A program made the position numbers and the translations under genes. Shown in pieces: positions 28,745 to 38,943 of a stretch of 64,000 nucleotides of DNA (positions are counted from its first letter, which is position 1; each line of letters starts with the position of its first letter). Under the pieces are notes generated by a model, which was not told the origin of the DNA, did not search any database, and saw nothing but the letters and a program-made list of their open reading frames with translations. The stretch is from positions 168,968-232,967 of the forward strand of contig CAMZIQ010000001.1 in NCBI GenBank assembly GCA_947307295.1. The letters are read 5' to 3'. This DNA is from an uncultured Pseudomonadota bacterium (lineage in GTDB: Bacteria > Pseudomonadota > Alphaproteobacteria > Rs-D84).

Positions 28745-30370
28745 TTATTTTTTCAAATAATTTGTTGGATTATAAGATTTTTTACCCTTTCTGATTTCAA
28801 AATGAAGTTGTGGTTTATCAACCTTGCCTGTTTTACCAATTTTACCAATTGGTTGACCTACATTAACCTTGGCACCACGTCTGACATCCATTGAATTTAA
28901 ATGAGCATACACAGTCATCCATCCATCACTATGCTGGATTATTATTAAATTACCCATACCTCTAACTTCATTACCAGCATACGCAACAACCCCATTTTCC
29001 GCGGCCTTAACAACCGTTCCCAAAGCCGCCGAAATATTTATACCATCATTAACCAAACCATTATTTTTTGGACCATAGCCTGACAAAATTTTACCACGTA
29101 CCGGCCAAGAAAATTTTGACGAAGAACGCGCTACTATCTTTGTTGACGTATTCTTAGGTTCAGAATTTGTTTTCAATTTCTGTTCAGCTTTCAGTTGTGT
29201 TTCAGACTTTTTTTCAACAGTTTTTGTTCCTGCTTTTTTAGTATTTTTTGTTTGAGAAGCCTGTGCAGTTTTTGTTGTATCTGCTTTAACTTTTTCAATC
29301 TTTGTCTTTTCTGATTTTTGCGCAACTGTCTTTTGTGCTTCTGATTTTTTAACTACTATAGCAGAACGTTTTTGAACAGTTTCTAACCTAGGCACTTTTA
29401 ATTTCTGTCCCACCGATAAACTAAACGGAGCAGATAATTTATTCATAACAGCCAAATCATTAACAGGTATTTCATATTTGCGCGACAAAGAATACAAAGT
29501 ATCCCCCTTTACAACTGTGATTTCTTGCAAATCTACACGTCTTGTTTCGGTTGTTTTGACTGTTTCTTTGATTGTTGGTTTTTGAATCTTTGGTTCACTT
29601 GCAACTTTGATTGGTTTAACCACATCTTCAGATTTTTGTTTTTGAACTTCTGTTTTTTTGGTTTCTGTTTTTGCAGCACGAAGCATTATTTTTTGACCGA
29701 CAGACAATGTATATGGCTCTTTCAAAGAATTTATTTTTGCCAGTTCTGCCACAGTCGTATTATTTTTACGCGCCAAAGAATACAAAGTATCACCACGTTC
29801 AACAATAACAATATCTTTATCCAAAGATGTTTTTTCATTTGATTTTTCAACTTCTTTTGTTTGTATTGTTTCCGATTTTGTTTCTTGTTTTGGCACAGGT
29901 TTTTCATCTGAGATTTTATCTACATCTTCTTTTTTACTGTATTCAGGGATTAATAAATATTCAGACATAATTTCTTCTTCGTCTGTTTCATTTTCTTCCG
30001 CATTTTCTTTGACAACAATTTCTTTTTGTTTTTTCTCAGGAACAGATATAAGCACTAATTCCGTATCATCAGTTTTAATTTCTTCTTTTTCAGGCACTAA
30101 AACGTAATCATCAATACTCGCATACAAAACATAGTCTTCAAATTTAGCAGAAGTATCCAACTCTGGAGATGCGTACACGCCATAATCTGTGACCGCCGAA
30201 TTATATATTTCCGGCTGACTTTGTGGATCAGCCAACAAAGCAGGATATCTGTCTTCAATAAACATACCGACGCTATCTGGAATCGATGCAATTTTTGGTT
30301 GCAAATCACACGCACACAAAAACAGTGCGCTAAATCCAAGCACATATAAATAGAACCTATTCATCCTCAC
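28745..30370 (-). CDS. LysM / LytM (M23)-domain lipoprotein, NlpD-like
   Basis: Lipobox LCACDL; two LysM repeats (VERGDTLYSLARKNNTTVAELAKIN, VVKGDTLYSLSRKYEIPVNDLAVMN); C-terminal LytM domain. Confidence 0.88.
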   Translation of the reverse strand: MRMNRFYLYVLGFSALFLCACDLQPKIASIPDSVGMFIEDRYPALLADPQSQPEIYNSAVTDYGVYASPELDTSAKFEDYVLYASIDDYVLVPEKEEIKTDDTELVLISVPEKKQKEIVVKENAEENETDEEEIMSEYLLIPEYSKKEDVDKISDEKPVPKQETKSETIQTKEVEKSNEKTSLDKDIVIVERGDTLYSLARKNNTTVAELAKINSLKEPYTLSVGQKIMLRAAKTETKKTEVQKQKSEDVVKPIKVASEPKIQKPTIKETVKTTETRRVDLQEITVVKGDTLYSLSRKYEIPVNDLAVMNKLSAPFSLSVGQKLKVPRLETVQKRSAIVVKKSEAQKTVAQKSEKTKIEKVKADTTKTAQASQTKNTKKAGTKTVEKKSETQLKAEQKLKTNSEPKNTSTKIVARSSSKFSWPVRGKILSGYGPKNNGLVNDGINISAALGTVVKAAENGVVAYAGNEVRGMGNLIIIQHSDGWMTVYAHLNSMDVRRGAKVNVGQPIGKIGKTGKVDKPQLHFEIRKGKKSYNPTNYLKK

Positions 30371-30410
30371 TCTGTGAATTATACCATAAAATACATGCTA
30401 AATAAAGAAA

Positions 30411-31121
30411 TTATCCAGCATCACGTTTCATAAATAATATACTGATTTCAAACAATAATAACATTGGTACAGCCAATAAAATTTGAGATACAACGTCCGG
30501 TGGTGTTAACATAGCAGCAAAAACAAATATAAAAACAATCACATATCTACGGCTTTTTATAACAGATTCTTTTGACAAGATTCCTATTCTATTCAAACCA
30601 ACCAAAACCAAAGGCAGTTGAAAAGCCAAACCGAAAACTTTTAACAAACCTATTGAAAAAGCCAAATATCCACTAATCGCAGGCATTAAAACAGTCGGCA
30701 CCTGTGCAGATTCATTTAATTCCAAGAAAAATTTAAACACAACTGGGAACAAAACATAAAAAGCAAACGCAGCCCCAACAATAAATAATAACGGAGATAA
30801 TAAAAATATAGGTATTAAAAACTGTCTTTCATTTTTATGTAAACCCGGCGCTATGTATGCCCAAATATGCCACAAAAAAACAGGGACTGATATTATCAAT
30901 GCAACCAATGTAGCCAATGAAAATTGTATCATCAACCCATCAGAAATCCCTGTATACAACAATGCTGCATCATCCCAAACTTTTAACAAAGGCATTGTTA
31001 AAAATAATTCGACATACGATGATACCATCCAACCAAAACAAAAAGCGACCACGAATATCAAAGCACACCATAATATTCTGCGCCGTAATTCTGCAAAATG
31101 TTGCATCAAAGTCATTTTCAT
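30411..31121 (-). CDS. tatC: Twin-arginine translocase subunit TatC
   Basis: MKMTLMQHFAELRRRILWC...; six TM helices; LLSPLLFIVGAAFAFYVLFPVVFKFF. Confidence 0.95.
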   Translation of the reverse strand: MKMTLMQHFAELRRRILWCALIFVVAFCFGWMVSSYVELFLTMPLLKVWDDAALLYTGISDGLMIQFSLATLVALIISVPVFLWHIWAYIAPGLHKNERQFLIPIFLLSPLLFIVGAAFAFYVLFPVVFKFFLELNESAQVPTVLMPAISGYLAFSIGLLKVFGLAFQLPLVLVGLNRIGILSKESVIKSRRYVIVFIFVFAAMLTPPDVVSQILLAVPMLLLFEISILFMKRDAG

Positions 31122-31399
31122 TTTTTGCGCACCTTTTTAACAGAACGTTTTTTTGTTTTTCTTACTTTTTCACCAAACATATCATTTGTTGCATTTTGAA
31201 TTAAATCATCTATGGGTTTTTCTAAATCAATACGCTGTTGTACAGCTTCGGAAAAATCAGTAATTTTCCAAATGATATTTCGTATATATTTTACAACCTT
31301 GGCAAAAAAACGCGCGACATCAGGCCAATATTTCGCAGGCACAACACAAATTGCAACTAATAAAATTACTAAAAATTCAGTCCAACTGATACCAAACAT
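31118..31399 (-). CDS. tatB: Twin-arginine translocase subunit TatB-like
   Basis: MFGISWTEFLVILLVAICVVPAKYWPDVARFFAKVVKYIR directly upstream of tatC. Confidence 0.82.
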   Translation of the reverse strand: MFGISWTEFLVILLVAICVVPAKYWPDVARFFAKVVKYIRNIIWKITDFSEAVQQRIDLEKPIDDLIQNATNDMFGEKVRKTKKRSVKKVRKK

Positions 31400-31407
31400 T
31401 TTATGCC

Positions 31408-32022
31408 TTAATCATAAAAATCGTCGCCACCACTCGTAGATACGGTTTTATGCCGCGACAATTGAAAATAATTTTTTCCAAAATCAGTTTTTGCCTTTAA
31501 ACCTTTGAAAACAACATCTGTTTTATTAGAAGTTGCATCTACCACAGACCAAGAATTTAATTTTACTGGGTTTTTATCAAAAACAACCGCCATATGTCCC
31601 AATCCTTCTTTATCACGCAAATTCATTGTCAAAGTAAAAGTATTTTTATCAGACGATGTTTCTGTCACTTTTATATCTGCATTTTGTAAATCTATTTTTT
31701 TTCGAACTAAAATCCCCGCAGGTGTACTGGTCAATGGCACAGTTGTAATTTGATCCAAAGATTTATCATAAAAATATAAATCTTTACCATCAGCAATCAA
31801 TTGAATGGGGGCATCTTTATAATCCAATCTAACCCGTCCAGGACGCAACATAGAAAAAGTACCCTTTTCTGTTTTTCCATTTGCAATCTGATTAAATTCC
31901 CCCTGTAATCCAGTTATAGAATTAAGATATTTTTCAGCACTTGAAACCAATTTCTTATCAACAGCCCCATTGGCAGAAAAACATATTAACAATCCAAACA
32001 TTACAGATATTATTCTCTTCAT
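31408..32022 (-). CDS. lolA: Outer-membrane lipoprotein carrier protein LolA
   Basis: Signal peptide; SITGLQGEFNQ, KGTFSMLRPGRVRLDY, PIQLIADGKDLYFYDKSLDQIT. Confidence 0.88.
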   Translation of the reverse strand: MKRIISVMFGLLICFSANGAVDKKLVSSAEKYLNSITGLQGEFNQIANGKTEKGTFSMLRPGRVRLDYKDAPIQLIADGKDLYFYDKSLDQITTVPLTSTPAGILVRKKIDLQNADIKVTETSSDKNTFTLTMNLRDKEGLGHMAVVFDKNPVKLNSWSVVDATSNKTDVVFKGLKAKTDFGKNYFQLSRHKTVSTSGGDDFYD

Positions 32023-32023
32023 C

Positions 32024-32974
32024 TTATACCCCCTTAAACGCATTTACCACTTTGTCATGAACATTTTCTAAACTATCAGGCACAACTGCCCCAGCGGCAA
32101 ACAAATGACCACCGCCACCAAAGGATTCAGCTATTTGATTTACAGGTTTGCTGCGGCTTCGAAATGATATTCCTATTTGTTTTTCTTTTTGTTCTTTTAA
32201 TAAAACTATATATTCCACGCCATGAATTTGTCCCAAAGACCGCAATACCAATTCACCACGACCATCCAATTTTTTATAATCATCATGATGAATTGTCGCT
32301 ATTGCCAAACGCCCCTTCATTAAAAATTCTGTTTCTGCCACAGCTTTAGATTCAACCAGAACAGTCTTTTTATCTTTATTATTCAACAAATTTACAAGGT
32401 CTGCCATATTCGCGCCAGCATCAACCAATTCCGCAGCATCTCTTAAAACATCGCTATGACGAACAAATTTAAAATTACCAGTATCTGTTATTATCGCCAA
32501 TGTCAAAAGATTTATAACATCTTGATTTATTTCGAATTTAGCAGCACGAACAATATCATAAAGTATCTGGGACGTGGCGGCTTTTTCAGCATCATCAAAA
32601 CACAATTTTCCCATCACACCATCATTATAATGATGATCAAATTCAATTATATAATTGGCTTTTTCAGCCATTTTTTCAATAGCGCCTAAATTTTTTCTTG
32701 TACCATAATCCACCAATATATATAAATCATACTTTTTATCTTCTGGGATATGAGTATGATAACACGCATCTTTACGCAAAGGAACATTATCCAATTCTTT
32801 TGGAATATTGCCATCATAAATAACTATTGGCTTTTTATTAAAATTTAGTTCTATGATTTTCATCAAAGCCAATGCAGAACACAAAGAATCACCATCTGGA
32901 TTTTTATGACCAGATATCGCGATTGTTTTAGCGTTTTTTATTTTTTCTATTAAATTTTCTATTTTCTTTTTCAT
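32024..32974 (-). CDS. DHH/DHHA1 phosphoesterase (NrnA-like oligoribonuclease/pAp phosphatase)
   Basis: SGHKNPDGDSLCSALAL, LVDYGT, EFDHHYND, ITDTGNFKF, SFGGGGHLFAAGA. Confidence 0.88.
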   Translation of the reverse strand: MKKKIENLIEKIKNAKTIAISGHKNPDGDSLCSALALMKIIELNFNKKPIVIYDGNIPKELDNVPLRKDACYHTHIPEDKKYDLYILVDYGTRKNLGAIEKMAEKANYIIEFDHHYNDGVMGKLCFDDAEKAATSQILYDIVRAAKFEINQDVINLLTLAIITDTGNFKFVRHSDVLRDAAELVDAGANMADLVNLLNNKDKKTVLVESKAVAETEFLMKGRLAIATIHHDDYKKLDGRGELVLRSLGQIHGVEYIVLLKEQKEKQIGISFRSRSKPVNQIAESFGGGGHLFAAGAVVPDSLENVHDKVVNAFKGV

Positions 32975-34725
32975 AATGCTATATCTTCTAAATTAAATTG
33001 TGCGCTTACACGACCGTTATATTCGTTTTCTTTCAGTTTACCCAACATCTTTATTTTAGTATTTGTATTCGCATCGTCCAGTAAAAAATCACCAACAGGC
33101 GTTCCAACTAAATTAAAACCAACAAAAGACAATTGATTACCTTTGCTAGTTTTTATTACACCACGCAAATGAGATCCGTTGCCCATAACGCTCGCAAATT
33201 TTAACACACATCCATGCAAAACCAAAGTTGGTTCTGGATTTGATTGTCCAAAGGGTGCCAAATCTGACAATTGTTCTACTAGTTTCATATTAGCACCTGA
33301 TGCATCTATTTCTGCATCAACTATTATCTCTGATTTAGGCTTATTACCATTCAACTGTTCGTTCACAGATTTTTCTAAAAATTCACAAAAATCTTTTTCT
33401 TTATCAACACTTAAAGAAAAACCAGCCGCCGCTGCATGTCCGCCACCTTCGGATAAAATACCACATGCCAATGCTTCGTGAATAATTTTTCCTAAATCAA
33501 TTTCATATATTGAACGACCAGACCCATTAATAACACCATCAACCCGTGTTGCAACACATGTCGGCAAATTATATTTATCCTTTAATCTGCCTGCGATAAT
33601 TCCCATAACACCGCCATGCCAGTTATCACCGCATACAAACAAACTACATTTTCCGTTTTTACAGTATTCATCTGCTATACCAATTGCATCTATCATAATA
33701 GCATTTTGAATATCTATTCTTTCTTGATTCATATGATGTAATTTATTAGCCAAATCATTTGCAACCAAAGGATTATCTGTTAACAGCAATTCTAATGCTG
33801 GTGCAGCAGAATCTAATCTACCAGCTGCATTAAGACGGGGTCCCAAAGCAAAACCAGCTGCATAAACAGAGGGATGTTTTATCCCGGCTAAATCCATCAA
33901 AGTCCGCAAACCTAAATTCTGACGCAAACCCAAAACTTTTAATCCAGTTGATACAAATGCACGATTTAAATCTATCAAAGGCATAGTATCACAAATTGTC
34001 CCCAACGCCACCATATCCATATAGTTCAATAAATTAATTTGATTCCTGCCGTTATCAAAGAAACCACGTTTTTTTAATTCACGATTTAATGAAACTAATG
34101 TTAAAAATGCGACCCCAACACCTGCCAAAAAAGACAAACCAGACGTATCATCAGCACGTTTTGGATTTACTATTGCATCAGCACTTGGTAAAACATTATC
34201 AGGCGAATGATGATCAGTAATAACGACCTTTAAGCCTAATTCTTTGGCCCTTTGAACTTCTTTGACGCCACTAATACCGCAATCCACGGTAATCATCAAT
34301 CCTACACCTTTTTCTGCTATTTGTTCCACAGCAGAAATATTTAACCCATAACCTTCACCTTCACGAGTTGGCAAATGCCAAGAAACATCCACACCAATTT
34401 CACGTAAATACTTCACAAAAACAGCCGTAGAAGTTATGCCATCAACATCGTAATCCCCATAAATTGCTATTTTTTCACCAGCGCAAATTGCATCAGCAAT
34501 TATAGAAGTTGCCAAATCCATATCTTTTAACACAGAAGGATCCGGCATATATTCCTTTATCGATGGATGTAAAAAACGTTCCACAGCCACATCGTCTGTA
34601 ATACCCCGCGATGTTAAAATGTTTTTTACTAAATTGCCTGTATCGTTTAAATCTTGATTCAGATTATAATTATCCGACACCGTCCACACTTTTCCCAGCA
34701 TGGACTTTTCTACTATATTACGCAC
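32971..34725 (-). CDS. recJ: Single-stranded-DNA-specific exonuclease RecJ
   Basis: IAIYGDYDVDGITSTAVF, DCGISG, VVITDHHSP, GPRLNAAGRL, GGGHAAAAGFSL. Confidence 0.94.
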   Translation of the reverse strand: MRNIVEKSMLGKVWTVSDNYNLNQDLNDTGNLVKNILTSRGITDDVAVERFLHPSIKEYMPDPSVLKDMDLATSIIADAICAGEKIAIYGDYDVDGITSTAVFVKYLREIGVDVSWHLPTREGEGYGLNISAVEQIAEKGVGLMITVDCGISGVKEVQRAKELGLKVVITDHHSPDNVLPSADAIVNPKRADDTSGLSFLAGVGVAFLTLVSLNRELKKRGFFDNGRNQINLLNYMDMVALGTICDTMPLIDLNRAFVSTGLKVLGLRQNLGLRTLMDLAGIKHPSVYAAGFALGPRLNAAGRLDSAAPALELLLTDNPLVANDLANKLHHMNQERIDIQNAIMIDAIGIADEYCKNGKCSLFVCGDNWHGGVMGIIAGRLKDKYNLPTCVATRVDGVINGSGRSIYEIDLGKIIHEALACGILSEGGGHAAAAGFSLSVDKEKDFCEFLEKSVNEQLNGNKPKSEIIVDAEIDASGANMKLVEQLSDLAPFGQSNPEPTLVLHGCVLKFASVMGNGSHLRGVIKTSKGNQLSFVGFNLVGTPVGDFLLDDANTNTKIKMLGKLKENEYNGRVSAQFNLEDIAL

Positions 34726-34771
34726 GCTATACTCTTTTTTTTCTTATTGTCAGTGTAATTATAATACAAAT

Positions 34772-36436
34772 TTATTCAAATAGCAATGGGATGATTCCAT
34801 CCAGTATTGCACCGGCTGTTGGCACAGCATTCCAGGCTGCCGTTTTCCAGCCCCCAGACTCTTTTGTTCCTTGTGGTTCATCCAACATAATCATAATAAT
34901 ATATTGCGGTGCAGATACTGGGAATATCCCGGTAAACACGGTAGTATTTCTGTTTTTATCAGATCTTCTGTCTGCCCCACGTTTTTCAGCCGTCCCTGTT
35001 TTTCCACCAATTTCTATTCCTTTGACCCGCGCTTTTTGAGCTGTTGTTTCTTCGGCGATATGGAACATAATTGTACGCAATGTTGCGGATATTTCAGCAT
35101 CCAATACACGTTCGCCACGCACAGCACCAATATTTCTTTTTAACAATGTTGGATAAATATATATACCGCCATTTGTCATAGAATTGACCGCTAACAGCAA
35201 ATGCATAGGTGTCACAGTAATTCCATGTCCAAAAGCTGCAGTTGCTTTTTCTGTTGGTCCCCAATTTCTATAAGTCAAAGCAGTTTCAGTTTTTCCAAAT
35301 TCCAGTTGCAATGGCTTGTTAAAATTCAATCTTTCAAAAAATTCTTTTTGTGCGCCATCTGGCAAATCCAAAGCAATTCTAGCACTTCCGACATTACAAG
35401 AGTGCAGCATAATTTCCGGCGCTTTTAACGTTCTTTTACCCTTCTTTTTTACAACATCGCGTTTAAACGAAGACACATCATCAATAGGCTTACGCAATGC
35501 AGGTCTGCCATATTTATCGTATATCATCAAAGGTTCACTAACTTTGTATTCTTTATTTTGCAAACCATTTTTATACGCCAACGCCGTGTTAAATATTTTA
35601 AAAATTGAACCCATTTCAAAATTATCACGCAATAATCTAAACTTACGCACACTAACAGGACTAGCATTATAATTATTCGGGTCAAAATCTGGCAATTGAA
35701 CCATCGCTATCATTTCCCCAGTACTAGAATTCATAAGCATACCCATTGCGCCTTTGGCACGATATTTATTCATAGCGATACTTAGTTGCTCATAAAAAAT
35801 ATTTTGCACCCTGGAATCGATAGAAAGTTTTAATGGGTCTTTGTTTTCACGCAAATATTCATCATATACATATTCTACGCCTTCCAGCCCAGAATCTTTT
35901 CCTGCAAACCCAACTACATGCGCAAAAACATTACGTTGCGGATAACGTCTTTGAGTAAATTGTTCTACTTCAAAGCAGTTATATTTTCTGTGTGCTTCAT
36001 TAACAATTTTTATTTGTTCTTCTGTTGCGTTCTTTCTTATATATAACCCGCGCTTATCAGAACGAACGATATTCAACGCATCGGTCATACTGTAATCCAT
36101 AGGTGCGATTTCATGAATAACCTCAGCAACATTATTAACATCTTTGTCTTTAACTTTTTGCGGGAATAATTTTATATTTCCAGACCTTACACTTTTTGCT
36201 AAAACAACGCCATTTCTATCAACAATATCTGCACGACTTTCTATCTGAGTTCCATACATACTGTATTTTTGAATATCATTACTTTGCAACCCCAACTGCA
36301 AAGTCCTTGCAATAAAAACACAAAACAGCACAGTAAAACCAACCATAACCCAACGAAGACGCATTGCGCTTTCACGGTGATAAATTTCACCTTTGTATTC
36401 ATGTGGTAAAATATCTTGTCCGATATTAAAACGCAT
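34772..36436 (-). CDS. ftsI: Peptidoglycan D,D-transpeptidase FtsI (PBP3)
   Basis: SxxK (MGSIFKIF), SxN (HSCNVGS), KTGTAEK; start likely ATG 36436. Confidence 0.9.
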   Translation of the reverse strand: MRFNIGQDILPHEYKGEIYHRESAMRLRWVMVGFTVLFCVFIARTLQLGLQSNDIQKYSMYGTQIESRADIVDRNGVVLAKSVRSGNIKLFPQKVKDKDVNNVAEVIHEIAPMDYSMTDALNIVRSDKRGLYIRKNATEEQIKIVNEAHRKYNCFEVEQFTQRRYPQRNVFAHVVGFAGKDSGLEGVEYVYDEYLRENKDPLKLSIDSRVQNIFYEQLSIAMNKYRAKGAMGMLMNSSTGEMIAMVQLPDFDPNNYNASPVSVRKFRLLRDNFEMGSIFKIFNTALAYKNGLQNKEYKVSEPLMIYDKYGRPALRKPIDDVSSFKRDVVKKKGKRTLKAPEIMLHSCNVGSARIALDLPDGAQKEFFERLNFNKPLQLEFGKTETALTYRNWGPTEKATAAFGHGITVTPMHLLLAVNSMTNGGIYIYPTLLKRNIGAVRGERVLDAEISATLRTIMFHIAEETTAQKARVKGIEIGGKTGTAEKRGADRRSDKNRNTTVFTGIFPVSAPQYIIMIMLDEPQGTKESGGWKTAAWNAVPTAGAILDGIIPLLFE

Positions 36437-36437
36437 T

Positions 36438-36725
36438 TTATTCCACCATTGGTATATCATCTATGTAAACAGTTTTACTGAATGAAACTGTTTCCAGCTT
36501 TGGATTTATTTCTGATACAGAAGCCCGCAACAAACCAGCCGAAGACAAAGCAGAAAACCTTGTCCTTGCGATATCGTATTCCTGTTTTGTATTTTCCATC
36601 TCTCTACGCACAGATTTCAAATTATTATCTTGCACACGATAGCACACTTGTAAAAACGCAATCAAACACACAATAGAAAAAACCATTGTGACACCTATGT
36701 TAAGCATTTTTTCATCGTCTTGCAT
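36438..36725 (-). CDS. ftsL: FtsL-like cell division protein
   Basis: Small single-TM coiled-coil protein directly upstream of ftsI; assignment mainly positional. Confidence 0.55.
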   Translation of the reverse strand: MQDDEKMLNIGVTMVFSIVCLIAFLQVCYRVQDNNLKSVRREMENTKQEYDIARTRFSALSSAGLLRASVSEINPKLETVSFSKTVYIDDIPMVE

Positions 36726-36757
36726 AAAATCCTTCCTTAATCAATATATGTATTCTA

Positions 36758-37129
36758 TCACAAATTCTTAAAAAAACTAATCATAGATTGAATACCATTT
36801 AATCTTGCAGCACCAAAGTTTAATTTCAGGCTGTTAATTTCGGTTTCTAAATCCATTTTTTTTATTTCATCAACACTTTTTCCATCAACCAAAGATAAAA
36901 TCACAGCCACAATTCCCCGCACCATTAACGAATCGGCACGACCATAGAAACGCCCATTTTTCTGACAAATCTGAACAAACGAAGCACACCCTAAAATTTC
37001 TGTACAAATTGCATTTTCTGGAACATCATCCAAATTTTTACCTAAATCCATAACGAATTCCAGTTTATCCACAGGATTTTCAATCAAAGACAAAGCATTT
37101 TTAATTTCATTGTAATTCACGACTACCAT
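36758..37129 (-). CDS. sufE: Cysteine desulfuration protein SufE
   Basis: LGCASFVQICQ sulfur-acceptor Cys motif; ADSLMVRGIVAVILSLVDGKS. Confidence 0.88.
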   Translation of the reverse strand: MVVVNYNEIKNALSLIENPVDKLEFVMDLGKNLDDVPENAICTEILGCASFVQICQKNGRFYGRADSLMVRGIVAVILSLVDGKSVDEIKKMDLETEINSLKLNFGAARLNGIQSMISFFKNL

Positions 37130-37437
37130 CCTTGCTCAGTTAAATCTAATTCGATTCGTGCAGCTTCGCTCATTCTTGATAAATCCCAAGCTGGTTCCCA
37201 CACTAGTTTTACATCCACAGGCTTACCATCTGTCACAGATTCAACATTTGTTTTAACTTCTTCAACAATTTCTTCCATCATGGGACAAGTCGGACTGGTA
37301 AAAGTCATTTCTATAACAACACCGTCTTTGTTTATAGCTATATCGTATATAAGACCCAAATCCCAAATGTTTACAGGAATTTCTGGGTCATAAACTTTTT
37401 TTAATTCATTAATAATATCTTCACGATTCAAAGCCAT
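37123..37437 (-). CDS. MIP18/DUF59 family SUF-associated protein (SufT-like)
   Basis: VYDPEIPVNIWDLGLIYDI...MTFTSPTCPM. Confidence 0.88.
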   Translation of the reverse strand: MALNREDIINELKKVYDPEIPVNIWDLGLIYDIAINKDGVVIEMTFTSPTCPMMEEIVEEVKTNVESVTDGKPVDVKLVWEPAWDLSRMSEAARIELDLTEQGW

Positions 37438-37438
37438 C

Positions 37439-38548
37439 TTATTGCACCAGTTTTTTTATTACATCAACTACATATTTTGCATCTTTAACTGTATTCCAAG
37501 GTCCCACAGATATACGCACAGATCCATCAATATTTAATTTTTTATGCACCCACGCAGCACACATATTTCCCACACGCAAACAAATATCATGTGCACCAAC
37601 CAGCGCACCAAAATCTAGGACATGCATATTCTTTGGAACAAAAGATATCATACACGCATCACGCCCAGTCAACATTTTAACATTTTTCAATTTTATCAAT
37701 TCATCATACATAAAATGTATTAATTTTTGTCCACCATCCCACTTTGATAAATATTCTATCGCATTTGGCAAAGCAACTATCTGAGTTAACGGCAATGTTC
37801 CTGCTTCAAATTTTTCAGGCGATTTATTAAATACGATTCTTAAATCAGTAATTTTATTTACCATACCACCGCCAAATTTATCGACCGCCCAAACATCAGG
37901 GTTTTTCACATACATAACACCAACGCCGGTATCTGCGCCAATTTTGTGACCTGAAAAACATAAAAAATCACAGTTTAAATCTTTGACATTAATTTTAGTA
38001 TGCACAACAGATTGGGCAGCATCTACGATTGTGATTACATTTGGGTTTTTTGCACGCGCAGAACGAATTATCGCCGCTACATCTTGTTGCACACCTAACA
38101 CATTAGACATAGCAGTTATAACCATCACATCAGCCTTTGGCACCTTTTTCAAATCTATATTTAAATTATCATCCAAAGGCATAACAACAATTTTGCAATT
38201 TTTATTTTCAGCCTGCATTTCCCATGGCAACCTGGCACTATGATGATCCAAATCAGACACAGCCACCAATGGACATTTTTTATTCAGCGTATTTTTTACA
38301 ATATTAACAATTCTGTTAAAACCATCAGTTGTACCAGAAACAAAAACTATATTTTTAGCAGCAGCCCCAATAAAATCAGCCACCTTTTGTCGAGAATCAG
38401 CAATTAAATTATCAACATGCCCTGCCCTAGCACAAATTCCGCGCCCAGCATTAGCATAAAAATTCCGCAGAAAATTCCGCTGACATTCAACCACAGATTG
38501 AGGTTTAAGCCAACTTGCACTTGCATCCATATAAACGAATTTTTTCAT
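37439..38548 (-). CDS. sufS: Cysteine desulfurase (SufS-like)
   Basis: PLP Lys FLCFSGHKIGADTGVGV; FVSGTTDGFNRIVN; CLRVGNMCAAW active Cys. Confidence 0.88.
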   Translation of the reverse strand: MKKFVYMDASASWLKPQSVVECQRNFLRNFYANAGRGICARAGHVDNLIADSRQKVADFIGAAAKNIVFVSGTTDGFNRIVNIVKNTLNKKCPLVAVSDLDHHSARLPWEMQAENKNCKIVVMPLDDNLNIDLKKVPKADVMVITAMSNVLGVQQDVAAIIRSARAKNPNVITIVDAAQSVVHTKINVKDLNCDFLCFSGHKIGADTGVGVMYVKNPDVWAVDKFGGGMVNKITDLRIVFNKSPEKFEAGTLPLTQIVALPNAIEYLSKWDGGQKLIHFMYDELIKLKNVKMLTGRDACMISFVPKNMHVLDFGALVGAHDICLRVGNMCAAWVHKKLNIDGSVRISVGPWNTVKDAKYVVDVIKKLVQ

Positions 38549-38621
38549 GGCGTTTTTCTCTTGCTTTTTGCTATGATTATAATAAACTGAAACGAAATAT
38601 CAATAACATAAGGAGAAAAAT

Positions 38622-38942
38622 ATGGCATTACAACACGCTAATGATGAAAGCTTTGACACAATGGTCAAAGACGGTTTAACTTTGGTAGATTTCTGGGCAT
38701 CTTGGTGTGGACCATGCCAAATGTTTGGACCTATATTTGAAGACGTATCAGATACAATCAAAGACGTCCATTTTGTAAAGTTTGAAATTGACGAAGTTAA
38801 TCGTCGCACACCTGCTAAATTTGGCATACGCAGTATCCCAAGTGTTTTGGCTTTTAAAAACGGCGAATTAAAAGAAGCACGCACAGGCTTAATGGACGAA
38901 GAAACATTAACAGAATGGATTAAAGAATTAAAGGCGGCATAA
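38622..38942 (+). CDS. trxA: Thioredoxin
   Basis: LVDFWASWCGPCQMFGPIFEDV; PSVLAFKNGE. Confidence 0.95.
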   Translation: MALQHANDESFDTMVKDGLTLVDFWASWCGPCQMFGPIFEDVSDTIKDVHFVKFEIDEVNRRTPAKFGIRSIPSVLAFKNGELKEARTGLMDEETLTEWIKELKAA

Positions 38943-38943
38943 C

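Noticed and set aside
32024-34725. DHH proteins as c-di-AMP phosphodiesterases (GdpP) paired with cdaA
   Set aside because: One is soluble NrnA-like and the other clearly RecJ; neither has the membrane/PAS/GGDEF architecture of GdpP. NrnA-like activity on pApA remains possible but is not a specific inference.
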